The notes below the pieces were generated by a model, which saw only the letters and a program-made list of their open reading frames with translations, was not told the DNA's origin and searched no databases. A DNA stretch of 64,000 nucleotides from Sphingomonas naasensis (lineage in GTDB: Bacteria > Pseudomonadota > Alphaproteobacteria > Sphingomonadales > Sphingomonadaceae), in contig NZ_SRXU01000002.1 in the NCBI RefSeq assembly GCF_004792695.1, positions 248,001-312,000 of the forward strand, written 5' to 3'. Below are positions 45,985-60,405 of the stretch, piece by piece (the stretch's first letter is position 1; every line of letters begins with the position of its first letter). Position numbers and translations under genes: made by a program.

Positions 45985-47928
45985 TCATGGCAACGCGATC
46001 AACGCGGGGGCATCGGCCACGAACCGGTCGAGCACCCCATCGGCGAGCTTCACCGGGCCGCCGAAACGCGTGGCGCCGGGGATGGTCTGCACCGCCGCCG
46101 CTTCCGCCGCGAGCTTCCGCGCATCGGCGAAATAGCGCGACGCGGCAGGATTGCCCCGATCGGCGGCGTCGAGCCCCGCCGCGGTCAACTGCAGCGTCCG
46201 GCCCCAACCCTCCATCGCGTCGAGCCACGGCCGCGCCTGCTCGGCAAAGCCTGGATCGACCGCGCCCGCCCGGATGATGTCGGGCGCGCTCGCCATCGCG
46301 TCCGCCCGCGCGGCCAGCCCCGCGATCGCCTCGCGGCGCGCCGCCACGTCGCCCTGCGCGATCGCTTCGCGCACCCCGTCGAGCAGCGCCTTCAGCCTCG
46401 GCGCCTGTTCCTGCCATGGCTGGCTGCCGAAGGTCGGCGCGAGGTGCTGCGTATCGAACAGGATCAGCAGGGCAGCGGTGGCGCGATCGTCGCCGCCGGC
46501 CAGTTCGCGCGCCGCGGCGTGCCAGGTGCGCTCGGCATCATAGGCCTTGTCGTTCCAGCCGAACGCGGCCAGCCCGGTCACCGCGACGCGGCTCGGCACC
46601 TCCTGGTTCATCGGATTGGACAGGACGCCGGTCAGCTCGGTCGACAGCCCCGCCTCGCGCCGGGCATAGGGAGCGAGCAGCAGCCGGCCCGTCGACTGGC
46701 CATAGTCATTGACCGGATAATTGTCCCACAACAGCGTCTTGCGCCCGAACGCCTTCGTCGCCGCGCGCGCATCGGGAACCGAGATGGCTGGGGGAACCAC
46801 ATCGGTACCGGTCCACTGCACCACGATCCGGGGATCCAGGTGCTTGCGCAGCGCTGCTTTGTAGGGGGTCTCCTTGGCGTCGTAATATTCGGTCGGCACC
46901 ATGATCAGCGGACGCGACGCCGGATCGCGCGCGACGAGGCTGGCCTGCACCGCGTTGAGCAATTGCGCCTGCGCTACGCCCGCCGCCTCGGCACCGGACG
47001 GACCGAAGCTCGCCCGATCCCGCTCGCAGTTCCACTTGGCATATTCGATGTCGTCGAGCGCCACGTAGAAGCTGTGAACGCCGATCGATCGCAGCGCGTC
47101 GAACTTGCGCTCCAGCGCCTGACGATCGGCCGGATCGGAGAAGCACACGCTGGGTCCCGGCGAGATCGCATAGACGAAGTCGACATGATTTCGCCGCGCA
47201 GTCGTGGCCAGCGTGCCGAGCGCGGCCAGCGTGTCGGCGGGATAGGGCTCACGCCAGCGATCGCGCGCATACGGATCGTCCTTGGGGCTGTAGACATAGG
47301 TGTTCGCCTTGACCGTGGCGAGGAACTCCAGATGCCGCGTCCGGTCGGTCATCGACCAAGGGGCGCCATAGAAACCCTCGATCGTCCCGCGGATCGGCAT
47401 CGCGGGGTGATCCTCGATGCGCAGCGCCGGAATGGTGGGCCGCTGCGCGAGCTGGCGGAAGGTCTGCACGGCGTGGAACAGGCCGTCGGCGTCGTGCCCG
47501 GCGAGGGTGACGATGCCGCCCTTCCCTGTCGCCACACTCGCGATCGTATAGCCCTCGGCATTACCGTCTTGCACTGCCTTGCTCCGCGCCAGCGCGTCGC
47601 GGACGATCGCCGTCTCCGCCGTGCCGATGACGATGTAGGGCCGGTCGGGCGTCGAAGGCAGCCGCTGCGCAGCTGCGATCGTTTCCACGCCTGCCGATGT
47701 GAGGACGTGGCGGACCAGCGCAAGCGTTTCCGGATCGGTGCCCGGCGCGGCGACCAGCACGACCGATTTGCCCAGCGCGATCGCGCCGCCCGTCAGCACG
47801 ATCGAGGCGGGCGCGGGGAAGATCGCCGGCAGGACGGCGGACTGGGCCCGGGCAGGAATCGGTGCGATGCCCGCCAATGCCGTCACGAGCGCGACGCAGG
47901 TACCAATTTCCCGAATATATCGTGCCAT
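45985..47928 (-). CDS. GH84 beta-N-acetylglucosaminidase (O-GlcNAcase/hyaluronidase family), exported
   Basis: This is a 647-residue glycoside hydrolase of family 84. The signal peptide MARYIREIGTCVALVTALAG ends ARAQ. A GH20b-like N-terminal domain spans about residues 30-165. The catalytic barrel begins with the family signature RGTIEGFYGAPWS and carries the neighbouring catalytic aspartates in YVALDDIEYAKW. C-terminal helices end near ADAPALIALP. GH84 enzymes release GlcNAc by substrate-assisted catalysis with the Asp-Asp pair. The start has a GAAGGACGG site. Upstream are a 19-codon open frame and a GGTAT direct repeat that may control it. It is probably periplasmic and acts on GlcNAc-containing glycans or glycoprotein fragments. 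Confidence 0.94.
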   Translation of the reverse strand: MARYIREIGTCVALVTALAGIAPIPARAQSAVLPAIFPAPASIVLTGGAIALGKSVVLVAAPGTDPETLALVRHVLTSAGVETIAAAQRLPSTPDRPYIVIGTAETAIVRDALARSKAVQDGNAEGYTIASVATGKGGIVTLAGHDADGLFHAVQTFRQLAQRPTIPALRIEDHPAMPIRGTIEGFYGAPWSMTDRTRHLEFLATVKANTYVYSPKDDPYARDRWREPYPADTLAALGTLATTARRNHVDFVYAISPGPSVCFSDPADRQALERKFDALRSIGVHSFYVALDDIEYAKWNCERDRASFGPSGAEAAGVAQAQLLNAVQASLVARDPASRPLIMVPTEYYDAKETPYKAALRKHLDPRIVVQWTGTDVVPPAISVPDARAATKAFGRKTLLWDNYPVNDYGQSTGRLLLAPYARREAGLSTELTGVLSNPMNQEVPSRVAVTGLAAFGWNDKAYDAERTWHAAARELAGGDDRATAALLILFDTQHLAPTFGSQPWQEQAPRLKALLDGVREAIAQGDVAARREAIAGLAARADAMASAPDIIRAGAVDPGFAEQARPWLDAMEGWGRTLQLTAAGLDAADRGNPAASRYFADARKLAAEAAAVQTIPGATRFGGPVKLADGVLDRFVADAPALIALP

Positions 47929-47939
47929 TACCGTCCTTC

Positions 47940-47955
47940 GGTATCAGATTGGTAT
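47940..47955. promoter_or_regulatory. GGTAT direct repeat upstream of GH84
   Basis: GGTAT occurs at 47940-47944 and 47951-47955, spaced 11 bases (one helical turn), directly before the GH84 ribosome site. It lies between the 19-codon frame and the GH84 start. The repeat and position suggest a regulator half-site pair; the protein is unknown. Confidence 0.35.
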
Positions 47956-47967
47956 TATTTATCCGCG

Positions 47968-48027
47968 TTAGAGCGCTCGCGCGATCACGGCAAGCGGCAC
48001 CGCGCACGCGATGGCGTCGTCCTGCAT
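47968..48027 (-). CDS. Possible 19-residue leader peptide
   Basis: A short frame reads MQDDAIACAVPLAVIARAL and stops with TAA. It has a strong ribosome site, AGGAG five bases before its ATG. It lies 39 bases upstream of the GH84 start on the same strand, and nothing else in the 197-base divergent region explains the ribosome site. It could be a leader peptide or a small hydrophobic protein; chance cannot be excluded. Confidence 0.35.
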   Translation of the reverse strand: MQDDAIACAVPLAVIARAL

Positions 48028-48125
48028 GGCATCTCCTAAGGGGCGACCGCAAGGGCGGGTCCGTCCGCGACAACCCGCCTATAAATATCTGATAGCGGGC
48101 CATTTTCCGGACCCGTGAGGATCCA

Positions 48126-48830
48126 ATGCTGCGTCCAGCACTTCCGGCGGCTCTTGCCCTGCTTTTCTCCGCGCCTGCCCTCGCGCAGGAACGATCGCCC
48201 GCGCTCGCGGTCAGCGGCGAGGCCGCGCTGGTGAGCGACTATCGGTTTCGCGGCCTCTCCGTCACGGATCTGCACCCGGCACTGCAGGCAGGCGTGACGG
48301 TCACGCATAAGAGCGGCGCCTATGCCAATGTCTGGGCATCGAACCTCGCCGACACGCCGCTTTATGGCGAAGTCGAGCTCGACTTCTCGGCAGGCTGGTC
48401 AGGCGGGTTGCTTCCCGGCGGAACGCTCGACGTGGGGGCGAGCTACTATAGCTATCCCGCCGGCAGCGCCGCGGCGGGCAAGGCGAACTACGCCGAGCTC
48501 ACCGCGCGCTACGCCCAAGGGCTGGGGCCGGTCACCGCGACGCTGGAGCTCGGCTACTCGCCGGCACAGCGAGCACTCGGCGATCGCGACAGCGTCTATG
48601 TTTCCGGGGATGTGGAGGTCGACGTGCCGCATACCCCGCTGACCCTCACTGCGCATCTCGGCCGGACCAGCGGCGCGCAGGCACCCGATGCCGCCTATGC
48701 CGACTGGTCGCTCGGCGCGCGCGTCGCGCTTGGCGCGGCGGAATTCGGTCTCGCCTATGTCGACACCGACCTCGCCGATTACCGCCCCGGTCGCGCCGGG
48801 CTGGTCGGCAGCGCCAGCATCGGCTTCTGA
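48126..48830 (+). CDS. TorF-family putative porin
   Basis: This 234-residue outer-membrane protein has a signal peptide (MLRPALPAALALLFSAPALA). The family opening is LAVSGEAALVSDYRFRGLSV, followed by beta strands (GAYANVWASNL, GTLDVGASYYSYP, YAELTARYAQGL). It ends in GSASIGF with the terminal Phe typical of outer-membrane barrels. The pattern fits the TIGR02001-type hypothetical porin group. The start is supported by GAGG seven bases upstream. It is divergent from the GH84 gene and convergent with the DUF2264 gene. A solute-permeation role is inferred only from family. Confidence 0.85.
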   Translation: MLRPALPAALALLFSAPALAQERSPALAVSGEAALVSDYRFRGLSVTDLHPALQAGVTVTHKSGAYANVWASNLADTPLYGEVELDFSAGWSGGLLPGGTLDVGASYYSYPAGSAAAGKANYAELTARYAQGLGPVTATLELGYSPAQRALGDRDSVYVSGDVEVDVPHTPLTLTAHLGRTSGAQAPDAAYADWSLGARVALGAAEFGLAYVDTDLADYRPGRAGLVGSASIGF

Positions 48831-48851
48831 ACCGAAGCTGGCGCCGCGGCG

Positions 48852-50108
48852 TCAATAGTCGACGTAATAGTCCTTGGGGAAATGCTCGCCGGCAAAGGCC
48901 TTGCGGGTCGTCCATGACTGGGCCGGAGCGGTCCAGTAGCTGTCGGTCGCCGGAAGGCCGAGCGCGATCAGGCTCTCCGCCGCGATATACATGCTGCCGG
49001 CGTTCGAATAAATGTCGCCCAGGCTCGGCTGATGCCCCGCGAAGCCGATCGTGAGATAGCCTTTCGCGTTGAAGTTCGAGGGGTTGCGGAAGATCGCGCG
49101 CTGCGCCGCGAGCGTCGCGGCGCGGACCTGCCCCTCGGGCAGCGACGCCGGCAGCTTCTTGCGCCACGCGAGCAGCCCCAAAGGCTGGAACACCGCGGTA
49201 CGATAGGTGAGCGACCGGCCGATCGGCGCATAGCTGCCGTCGGGCCCGATCAGCCGCTCGAGATGCTCGCCGAAGCGCTGCATCCGCTTTGTCGCCTGTT
49301 CGAGCAATTCGGGGGCGTTGAGCTTGTTGAACTTCGCTCCCGTAGCGACGAGCACCTCGAGGATCTCGATGAGCATCGGCTGGATCACATACGAGTTGTA
49401 GTGATCGAAGTGGAAGCGCGGCCCATCGGCATACCAGCCGTCGCCGACATACCATTCGTTGATCTTGCGGACCGCGAGGTCGATCCGGATCGGATCCCAT
49501 TGCGCGCCGATCGAGAGCAGGAACGCTTCGTTCATCGCGGCGAAGAGCAGCCAGTTGGTGTAGGGCGGCGGCACCCGGCGCAGCCCCTGAATCTCCGCCA
49601 CCACGCGCTTCTTCGTGGTCGCGTCGAGCGGCTCCCAGAGCTGCTTCGGCGCGCGCAGCAGCGCGTTGGTGAAATAGGCCGAGTCGACCAGCGGCTGACC
49701 TTCGGCCCGCCACAGCAGATAGTCCGGGCTCGCCGGATCGACCGAATGGACATAGCTGGCCAGCGCCTGCCGCCGCAGCTTCGCGCGCAGCCGTCCCTCG
49801 GGCGTTTCGTCGTCGGGCAGCGCCAGCCACGGCGCGATCCCGGAGATCAGCCGCCCGAAACATTCGAGATAGGCGACCTTGGGATTGCGCCCGTCCCAGC
49901 TCGGGCTGAGCTCGGGCGCGAACGCCGTCTGGAGCTTGCCCTCGGACATCGGGCCCAACACCGGCTCGGCCATTCTGGCGAGGATGTCGAGCATATAGGC
50001 CCGGTCGCCGGCACCGCCCGCCGCAGGGGCGCGCTGCGCGACGGCGGGCGCGGTCGCGGCGAGCGTACCGGTGGCGAGAGCGGAGGCGAGGAAGCGGCGG
50101 CGTTCCAT
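48852..50108 (-). CDS. DUF2264 family protein, Tat-exported (possible beta-glucuronidase)
   Basis: This 418-residue protein has a twin-arginine-like signal (MERRRFLASALATGTLAATA). An alpha/alpha-barrel-type DUF2264 domain fills the rest: LSPSWDGRNPKVAYLECFGR, NWLLFAAMNEAFL, GDGWYADGPRFHFDHYNSYV and YGPDGSYAPIGRSL-like segments (here IGPDGSYAPIGRSLTYR). Some DUF2264 proteins have been assigned to a glycoside hydrolase family with beta-glucuronidase activity (recalled as GH154). That activity would fit the uronate-processing genes across the divergent promoter. It is the last gene of the GH2-DUF4861-DUF2264 operon, 27 bases after DUF4861. The exact substrate is unknown. Confidence 0.88.
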   Translation of the reverse strand: MERRRFLASALATGTLAATAPAVAQRAPAAGGAGDRAYMLDILARMAEPVLGPMSEGKLQTAFAPELSPSWDGRNPKVAYLECFGRLISGIAPWLALPDDETPEGRLRAKLRRQALASYVHSVDPASPDYLLWRAEGQPLVDSAYFTNALLRAPKQLWEPLDATTKKRVVAEIQGLRRVPPPYTNWLLFAAMNEAFLLSIGAQWDPIRIDLAVRKINEWYVGDGWYADGPRFHFDHYNSYVIQPMLIEILEVLVATGAKFNKLNAPELLEQATKRMQRFGEHLERLIGPDGSYAPIGRSLTYRTAVFQPLGLLAWRKKLPASLPEGQVRAATLAAQRAIFRNPSNFNAKGYLTIGFAGHQPSLGDIYSNAGSMYIAAESLIALGLPATDSYWTAPAQSWTTRKAFAGEHFPKDYYVDY

Positions 50109-50135
50109 GAATGATCCTTGCTGGAGGAGATGGGG

Positions 50136-55168
<5,033 letters not shown>

Positions 55169-55211
55169 TCGAGGCGGCGAAGCGCGCCTTTTCGCCCGGC
55201 CGCAGCCTTCG

Positions 55212-55344
55212 CACAATTTATCGTATCAATTTTGGCCGAATTGCCCAGCATTTGGCATCGACATGCCCGATACCGCCCAAAACACGTTGGATTTGCTCGC
55301 AAAAGTCGGACAATTGACGAACCCTCGATAAGTTATCATACAAG
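55212..55344. promoter_or_regulatory. Two related AT-rich elements upstream of TonB receptor (candidate GntR sites)
   Basis: The 218-base gap between the regulator and the receptor holds TTATCGTATCAA at about 55218-55229 and TTATCATACAAG at 55333-55344. They share 8 of 12 bases, in the same orientation, within AT-rich surroundings. They are suitable as operator or promoter elements for the receptor gene. Assignment to the neighbouring GntR regulator is inference. Confidence 0.4.
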
Positions 55345-55386
55345 ATGGGCACGCGGGGTCTACGCCGCGGCAATGAGGAGGGGATA

Positions 55387-58338
55387 ATGGCTAAGGGGCT
55401 ATTGGCGTCGGCTGTCTCGGCAGGCGCACTTGCATTGATTCTGGTTGCGGGCCCTGCATGGGCGCAGCAATCGACCGACACGCAAAGCGATGCGTCCACC
55501 GACAGCGCCGCCGCGAGCGACGGCCAGGCAGATGCCGCCGCCGGCGAGATCGTCGTCACCGGCTTCCGCGGCAGCCTCAACAAGGCAGTCGAGCTCAAGC
55601 GCGAATCGATCAGCTTCCGTGATTCGATTGTCGCCGAGGACATCGGCAAATTTCCCGAAGCGAACGTCGCGGACTCGCTCCAGCGCATTCCGGGCGTGAT
55701 CCTGTCGCGCGACGGCGCCTCCAACGAAGGCCAGCGGATCAGCATCCGCGGCCTCGGCTCCGAATTCACCGTCACCACGATCAACGGCGCGCCGGTCCGC
55801 ACGACCTCGGCGACCAACGTCGGCGGCTCGAGCCGCGACTTCAACTACGACGTCTTCCCCTCCGAGCTGTTCGGCCGGGTCGACGTCTACAAGTCGCCGC
55901 TCGCCAATCTCGAGGAAGGCGGCATCGGCGGCAATGTCGATCTGCAGACCCCGCGTCCGTTCGACAGCGAAGGCCGGGTGATCCGCTATACCGCGCAGGC
56001 CAATTACAACACCCAATCCAAGGCATGGCGCCCGCGCGGCTCGCTGCTGCTCAGCGATACCTGGGGCAATTTCGGCGCGCTGTTCGGCGTGGCCTATGCC
56101 AAGAACGTCAACGAGCGTTCAGGCTTCCAGTCGACCGGCGGCGGCACCAGCGGCTATAATTCGTCGGCGCTCGGCCGCCGGCCCTATTACGGCACGGTGC
56201 CGGCCAACACGAGCGGCCCGTTCAACTTCGAGCTCAATCTCGACAGCCCGCTCGCCAATTTCAGCGGGCTGACCCGCTCGCAGGTCGAGAACGCGTATCT
56301 GCCGCGCTTCTACCGCGTCTTCGCGTCGAACAACGAGCGCGAGCGCCTCGGCTTCGTCGGCTCGCTCCAGTACAAGAGCGATCGGTTCGAAGCGAGCGTC
56401 GACGGCATCTATTCCGACCTGACCGACCAGACCGACGAGTTCACCTTCGGCGTGCCGGTGCGCAACTCACGCACCGTCGCGGGGAGCACCTCGATCCCCG
56501 GTTCAGGCACCAATTCGGGCCTGATCCCGCTGGACGTGCATCTCGACGAGTACAATAATCTCTACGGCACGTTCGGGAATTCGAGCATCCTCACCGAGAG
56601 CTTCTATCGGGACTCACACACCAAATTCAAATACGGCATCGTCCGCGCCGCCTATGACATCACCGACACGATGAAACTGTCGGCGCAGGCGAATCTGAGC
56701 GAGAGCAAGGCGGTCTATTCCGAAAACCGCATCGTCTCGAACATCTACGGGATCACGACGACCTTCGATCCTTCGGACAACATCACCTATCCGACGATCA
56801 GCTCGCCGGTCGATTTCACCAATACCGCGCTCTATCGCGCGCCCTCGCTCGGCTTTGCGATCAACGACGAGCTCGACAAGCAGAAGACCGCTCGCGCCGT
56901 ACTCGACTGGAAACCCGTCGACACCGGCGACCAGATGCTCGCGCTCAAACTCGGCGGCAGCTATGTGTCGTCCACCAAGCGCGTCCAGCGCCAGGACGGC
57001 AGCAGCATCGCGACGAACACGCACACGCTTCCGGGCGGCGGCACGGTTGCGTCCAACCCGACGGGCGTGTTCGCCAACATGGATCCGTTCGTCCAGTTCG
57101 GCGCGTTGGCGAACGGCGGGAACTCGGGATACCCGTCGCAGTTCGCCACTTTCTCGCGCGATTTCGTGATGAACGTGCTCGACGCGAACGGCGCCAATCG
57201 CGCGGCGACCCCGGCGCTCAACCAGGCCTTCACCGCCGAGGAGATCGTCAAGTCGGCCTTTTTCGAGACCAGCTTCAAGTTTCCGATCGCCGGCCACGCG
57301 TTCCGCGGCAATTTCGGCATCCGCTTCTCGGACACCAAAACGCGCATCAACAATTATCAGACCGCGCCGGGCGGCGGGTTCACGCCGGCCGAGCGCGAGG
57401 GCGGCTATACCAATCTCCTCCCCTCGGCCAGCTTCACCTTCGACATTACGCCGAAGCTGATGTTGCGCGGATCCGCGGGTCAGACGATCACGCGCGGCTC
57501 GCTCGCGACGATCGCCGCGGGCACGCGGGTGCCGAACATCTTCAACCCCGCGGTCACGGTCGGCAATCCGGATCTGCGCCCGCAGCTCGCCACCACCTTC
57601 GATGCCGCGCTCGAATGGTATTTCGCGCCGGGCGGGCTGATCAGCGGCGGCGTGTTCCAGAAGAACATCGTCGATCGCCCCTTCTCGATCACCGAGCGCG
57701 TTCCCTTCGGTACGCTGGGCCTGCCCTCGAACCTGTTCAATTGCGCCTCGCTCGGTGCCGGCGCCTGCCCGCCCGCGCTCGGCGGCGGCACGATCGACCC
57801 GAACTTCCTGTTCGATCGCACGATCACGGTGAACCAGAACGAGCTCAAGCTGAAGGGCCTCGAGCTGGCCTATCAGCAGAACTTCACCTTCCTGCCCAAG
57901 CCGTTCGACGGCCTGGGCATCACCAGCAGCTTCACGCTGATCGATCAGGAAGGCGATGATTTCGTGCTGCGCAACGGCGATCGCATCGCGATGCAGGGCG
58001 TGCCCGACTATACCTACAGCGTCACCGCCTTCTACGAGAAGGGACCGTTCTCGATCCGCGGATCGTACAACTACCGCGCGAAAACCGGGCAGAACTCGAC
58101 CAATACGGGCAATGATCAGGTGCCCTATCTCGCCCCGCAAGGGTTCCTCGACGGCACAATCAGCTACAAGCTCAACGACCTGTTCGAGCTTCGCATCGAC
58201 GCGCTCAACATCACCAACGAGAACGTCTTCTTCTACTATGAAGACCCGACCCAGCCCGACGGCAACGGGCTGAGCCGGCGCGACAATTCCTTTTTCAATG
58301 GCACCACCATCTCGTTCGGCATCCGCGGACGGTTCTAG
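55387..58338 (+). CDS. TonB-dependent receptor, carbohydrate type
   Basis: This 983-residue outer-membrane transporter starts at the ATG at 55387 (MAKGLLASAVSAGALALILV). An ideal GAGGAGGGG site sits just upstream; the frame's earlier ATG at 55345 is not used. The signal peptide ends AWAQQ. There is no STN domain. The plug is IVVTGFRGSLNKAVELKR, EDIGKFPEANVADSLQRIPG and ISIRGLGSEFTVT. The barrel ends SFGIRGRF. It is of the same broad family as the receptor at 4842-8006, but regulation is likely through GntR rather than a sigma factor. It probably imports unsaturated-uronate oligosaccharides for the GH105 and KduI that follow. Confidence 0.94.
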   Translation: MAKGLLASAVSAGALALILVAGPAWAQQSTDTQSDASTDSAAASDGQADAAAGEIVVTGFRGSLNKAVELKRESISFRDSIVAEDIGKFPEANVADSLQRIPGVILSRDGASNEGQRISIRGLGSEFTVTTINGAPVRTTSATNVGGSSRDFNYDVFPSELFGRVDVYKSPLANLEEGGIGGNVDLQTPRPFDSEGRVIRYTAQANYNTQSKAWRPRGSLLLSDTWGNFGALFGVAYAKNVNERSGFQSTGGGTSGYNSSALGRRPYYGTVPANTSGPFNFELNLDSPLANFSGLTRSQVENAYLPRFYRVFASNNERERLGFVGSLQYKSDRFEASVDGIYSDLTDQTDEFTFGVPVRNSRTVAGSTSIPGSGTNSGLIPLDVHLDEYNNLYGTFGNSSILTESFYRDSHTKFKYGIVRAAYDITDTMKLSAQANLSESKAVYSENRIVSNIYGITTTFDPSDNITYPTISSPVDFTNTALYRAPSLGFAINDELDKQKTARAVLDWKPVDTGDQMLALKLGGSYVSSTKRVQRQDGSSIATNTHTLPGGGTVASNPTGVFANMDPFVQFGALANGGNSGYPSQFATFSRDFVMNVLDANGANRAATPALNQAFTAEEIVKSAFFETSFKFPIAGHAFRGNFGIRFSDTKTRINNYQTAPGGGFTPAEREGGYTNLLPSASFTFDITPKLMLRGSAGQTITRGSLATIAAGTRVPNIFNPAVTVGNPDLRPQLATTFDAALEWYFAPGGLISGGVFQKNIVDRPFSITERVPFGTLGLPSNLFNCASLGAGACPPALGGGTIDPNFLFDRTITVNQNELKLKGLELAYQQNFTFLPKPFDGLGITSSFTLIDQEGDDFVLRNGDRIAMQGVPDYTYSVTAFYEKGPFSIRGSYNYRAKTGQNSTNTGNDQVPYLAPQGFLDGTISYKLNDLFELRIDALNITNENVFFYYEDPTQPDGNGLSRRDNSFFNGTTISFGIRGRF

Positions 58339-58348
58339 GTACCTCCCT

Positions 58349-58380
58349 GGGGGCGCCCCGCGCGGGGTGCCCCCTTTTTT
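58349..58380 (+). terminator. Terminator-type hairpin between TonB receptor and GH105
   Basis: An 11-base GC-rich stem (GGGGGCGCCCC / GGGGTGCCCCC, one G-U pair) with a 4-base loop is followed by six T residues. It lies 11 bases after the receptor stop and 18 bases before the GH105 ATG. As GH105 and KduI have no other clear promoter, partial read-through would make receptor mRNA more abundant than enzyme mRNA. Confidence 0.8.
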
Positions 58381-58397
58381 CGCTTCCGGAGACTGCA

Positions 58398-59546
58398 ATG
58401 AAGCTTTCCGCCTTCGCCGCGGCGCTGTTGCTCGCCACGCCGTCCGCCGCGCTTGCCCAGCGCGCGCCCGCGACGGCATCCGCCTCGACGATCGACGCTG
58501 CAGTCCGCCTCGCCGATTGGCAGCTGGGACAGATGCACGGCGGCACCGTGTCGCGCGCCACCGGCGAGACGAAGAAGCCGCGGGCGTGGGAACAGGCGGT
58601 ATTCTGGGTGGGGATGACCGCGCTCGCCGATGCCGGCGGCCCGCCGCGCATTCGCAAGGCGATCCTCGACATGGGCGCGGCGAATGAGTGGCTGCCCGGC
58701 GAGAAACCCTATTTCGCCGACGATCACGTCATCACCCAATCCTATCTCTGGGCGGCGCGGAACGGCGCGGGCGAAGTGGCGCGTGGACCCGCGCAGCGCA
58801 CCTTCGATCGCGTTATCAACGCGCCGGCGGTGACCTCGCTCGCCTTCTTCATTCCGCCCGCAGGCTATGGTTCGGCCGAATGCCTCCGGCGCTGGTGCTG
58901 GTGCGACGCGCTGTTCATGGCGCCGCCCGCCTTTGTCGAGATGGCGCTCCAGACCGGCGATGCGCGCTACCGTGAATTTGCGCTGCGCGAATTCTGGGCG
59001 ACCACCGACTTCCTCTTCGATCCGGTCGAGCATCTCTATTATCGCGACAGCCGCTTCTTCGAGCGCCGCGACGGCAAGGGCCGCAAGGAATTCTGGAGCC
59101 GTGGCAACGGCTGGGTGTTCGGCGGGATGGCGCGGACGATCCCGCTGCTCGCCAAGGGCAGCGCCGACCGGGTGCGGATGGAAGGCCTGTTCCTCGAGAT
59201 GGCCGGCCGCATCAAGGCGCTGCAAAAACCCGACGGCTATTGGGCGCCCTCGCTGCTCGCGCCCGAGGATTCGCCGCCCGAAACCAGCGGCACCGCCTTC
59301 TACACCTATGGCCTCGCCTGGGGGATCAATAGCGGTCTGCTCCTGCGCGCCGAATATGAGCCTGTCGTCCGCCGCGGCTGGGCGGCGCTCCAGCGCGCGA
59401 TCCAGCCCGATGGTCGGCTCGGCTATGTGCAGCAAGTCAGCGACCGGCCCGAAAAGGTCGAGCCCGGCGACACGCAATATTACGGCGTCGGCGCCTTTCT
59501 GCTCGCGGCGACGCAGATCGCCGCGCTCGATCGCCCCACGCGCTGA
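58398..59546 (+). CDS. GH105 family unsaturated uronyl hydrolase, exported (second copy)
   Basis: This is a 382-residue GH105 enzyme. It starts [20 protein letters not shown] (signal peptide), with CGGAG seven bases upstream. Motifs are [52 protein letters not shown] and [15 protein letters not shown]. It removes a terminal 4,5-unsaturated uronic acid from lyase-generated oligosaccharides in the periplasm. It is a paralogue of the GH105 at 1338-2516 and lies 14 bases before kduI, giving the same hydrolase-isomerase pairing as in the first locus. No polysaccharide lyase gene is in the window. Confidence 0.94.
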   Translation: MKLSAFAAALLLATPSAALAQRAPATASASTIDAAVRLADWQLGQMHGGTVSRATGETKKPRAWEQAVFWVGMTALADAGGPPRIRKAILDMGAANEWLPGEKPYFADDHVITQSYLWAARNGAGEVARGPAQRTFDRVINAPAVTSLAFFIPPAGYGSAECLRRWCWCDALFMAPPAFVEMALQTGDARYREFALREFWATTDFLFDPVEHLYYRDSRFFERRDGKGRKEFWSRGNGWVFGGMARTIPLLAKGSADRVRMEGLFLEMAGRIKALQKPDGYWAPSLLAPEDSPPETSGTAFYTYGLAWGINSGLLLRAEYEPVVRRGWAALQRAIQPDGRLGYVQQVSDRPEKVEPGDTQYYGVGAFLLAATQIAALDRPTR

Positions 59547-59560
59547 CCGCCGGGACGATC

Positions 59561-60397
59561 TTGTTCACCAGGACCTATCACGCGGCGCATCCGGAGATGA
59601 TGGCGGGGGTTTCGAACGAAGCCCTGCGCGACCGGCACCTCGTCTCCGGCCTGTTTCGTGACGGCGAGATCGTGCTGACCTATTCGCACGGCGAGCGCTT
59701 CGTGATCGGCGGCGCGGTGCCCGCCGGCAAAGCGCTCGCACTCCCCGCGCAGGACGCGCCGGCGAGCGTCGCGGGCCATCCGCTGCTCGAACGGCGCGAG
59801 CTGGGCGTCGTCAATATCGGCGCCGGCGCGGGGCTGGTGACGGTCGACGGCGAAGCGATCCCGCTCGCCAAATACGAGGCGCTCTACGTCCCGATGGGCA
59901 GCCGCGAGGTGACCTTCGCCGGGGACGGCGCGCGCTTCTATCTGCTCTCGGTGCCGGCGCACGCGCCCTTCCCGCTGCGCAAGGTCACCGCTGCCGACAC
60001 CAGCCCGTTCCGGCGCGGCGCCCTCGAAACCTCGAACCAGCGCACGATCTGCCAGCTGATCCTGCCGCATGTCTGCCAGAGCGCGGCGCTGTGCCTCGGC
60101 CTCACTCGTCTCGATCCCGGCAGCGTGTGGAACACGATGCCACCGCACGTCCATGAGCGCCGGTCCGAGATCTACCTCTATTTCGACCTCGAAGCCGAGG
60201 ACCGCGTCTTCCATTACATGGGCCAGCCCGACGATCTGCGGCACCTCGTGATGCAAAACGAGGACGTCGTGATCTCGCCGCCCTGGTCGGTGCATATGGG
60301 CGCCGGCACGCGCAACTACAGCTTCATCTGGGCGATGGCCGGCGAGAATCTCGACTACGAGGACATGGACGTGATCGACCTCTGCCAGCTGCGCTGA
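59561..60397 (+). CDS. kduI: 5-dehydro-4-deoxy-D-glucuronate isomerase KduI
   Basis: This is a complete 278-residue KduI, the normal length. It appears to start with TTG at 59561, read as [14 protein letters not shown], which aligns with the start of the other copy (MYRRTYYATHPDMM). The cupin metal site is visible: [15 protein letters not shown] supplies two His and a Glu, and [14 protein letters not shown] a third His. It isomerises 5-keto-4-deoxyuronate in the cytoplasm. KduD, the reductase that follows, is not in the window. It ends 8 bases before the convergent acyltransferase gene. Confidence 0.95.
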   Translation: MFTRTYHAAHPEMMAGVSNEALRDRHLVSGLFRDGEIVLTYSHGERFVIGGAVPAGKALALPAQDAPASVAGHPLLERRELGVVNIGAGAGLVTVDGEAIPLAKYEALYVPMGSREVTFAGDGARFYLLSVPAHAPFPLRKVTAADTSPFRRGALETSNQRTICQLILPHVCQSAALCLGLTRLDPGSVWNTMPPHVHERRSEIYLYFDLEAEDRVFHYMGQPDDLRHLVMQNEDVVISPPWSVHMGAGTRNYSFIWAMAGENLDYEDMDVIDLCQLR

Positions 60398-60405
60398 GGG
60401 CGGCC

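Noticed and set aside
45727..48039. A 770-codon plus-strand frame running from the second autotransporter across GH84
   Set aside because: Overlaps two well-supported genes; composition Arg/Ala-rich without motifs.
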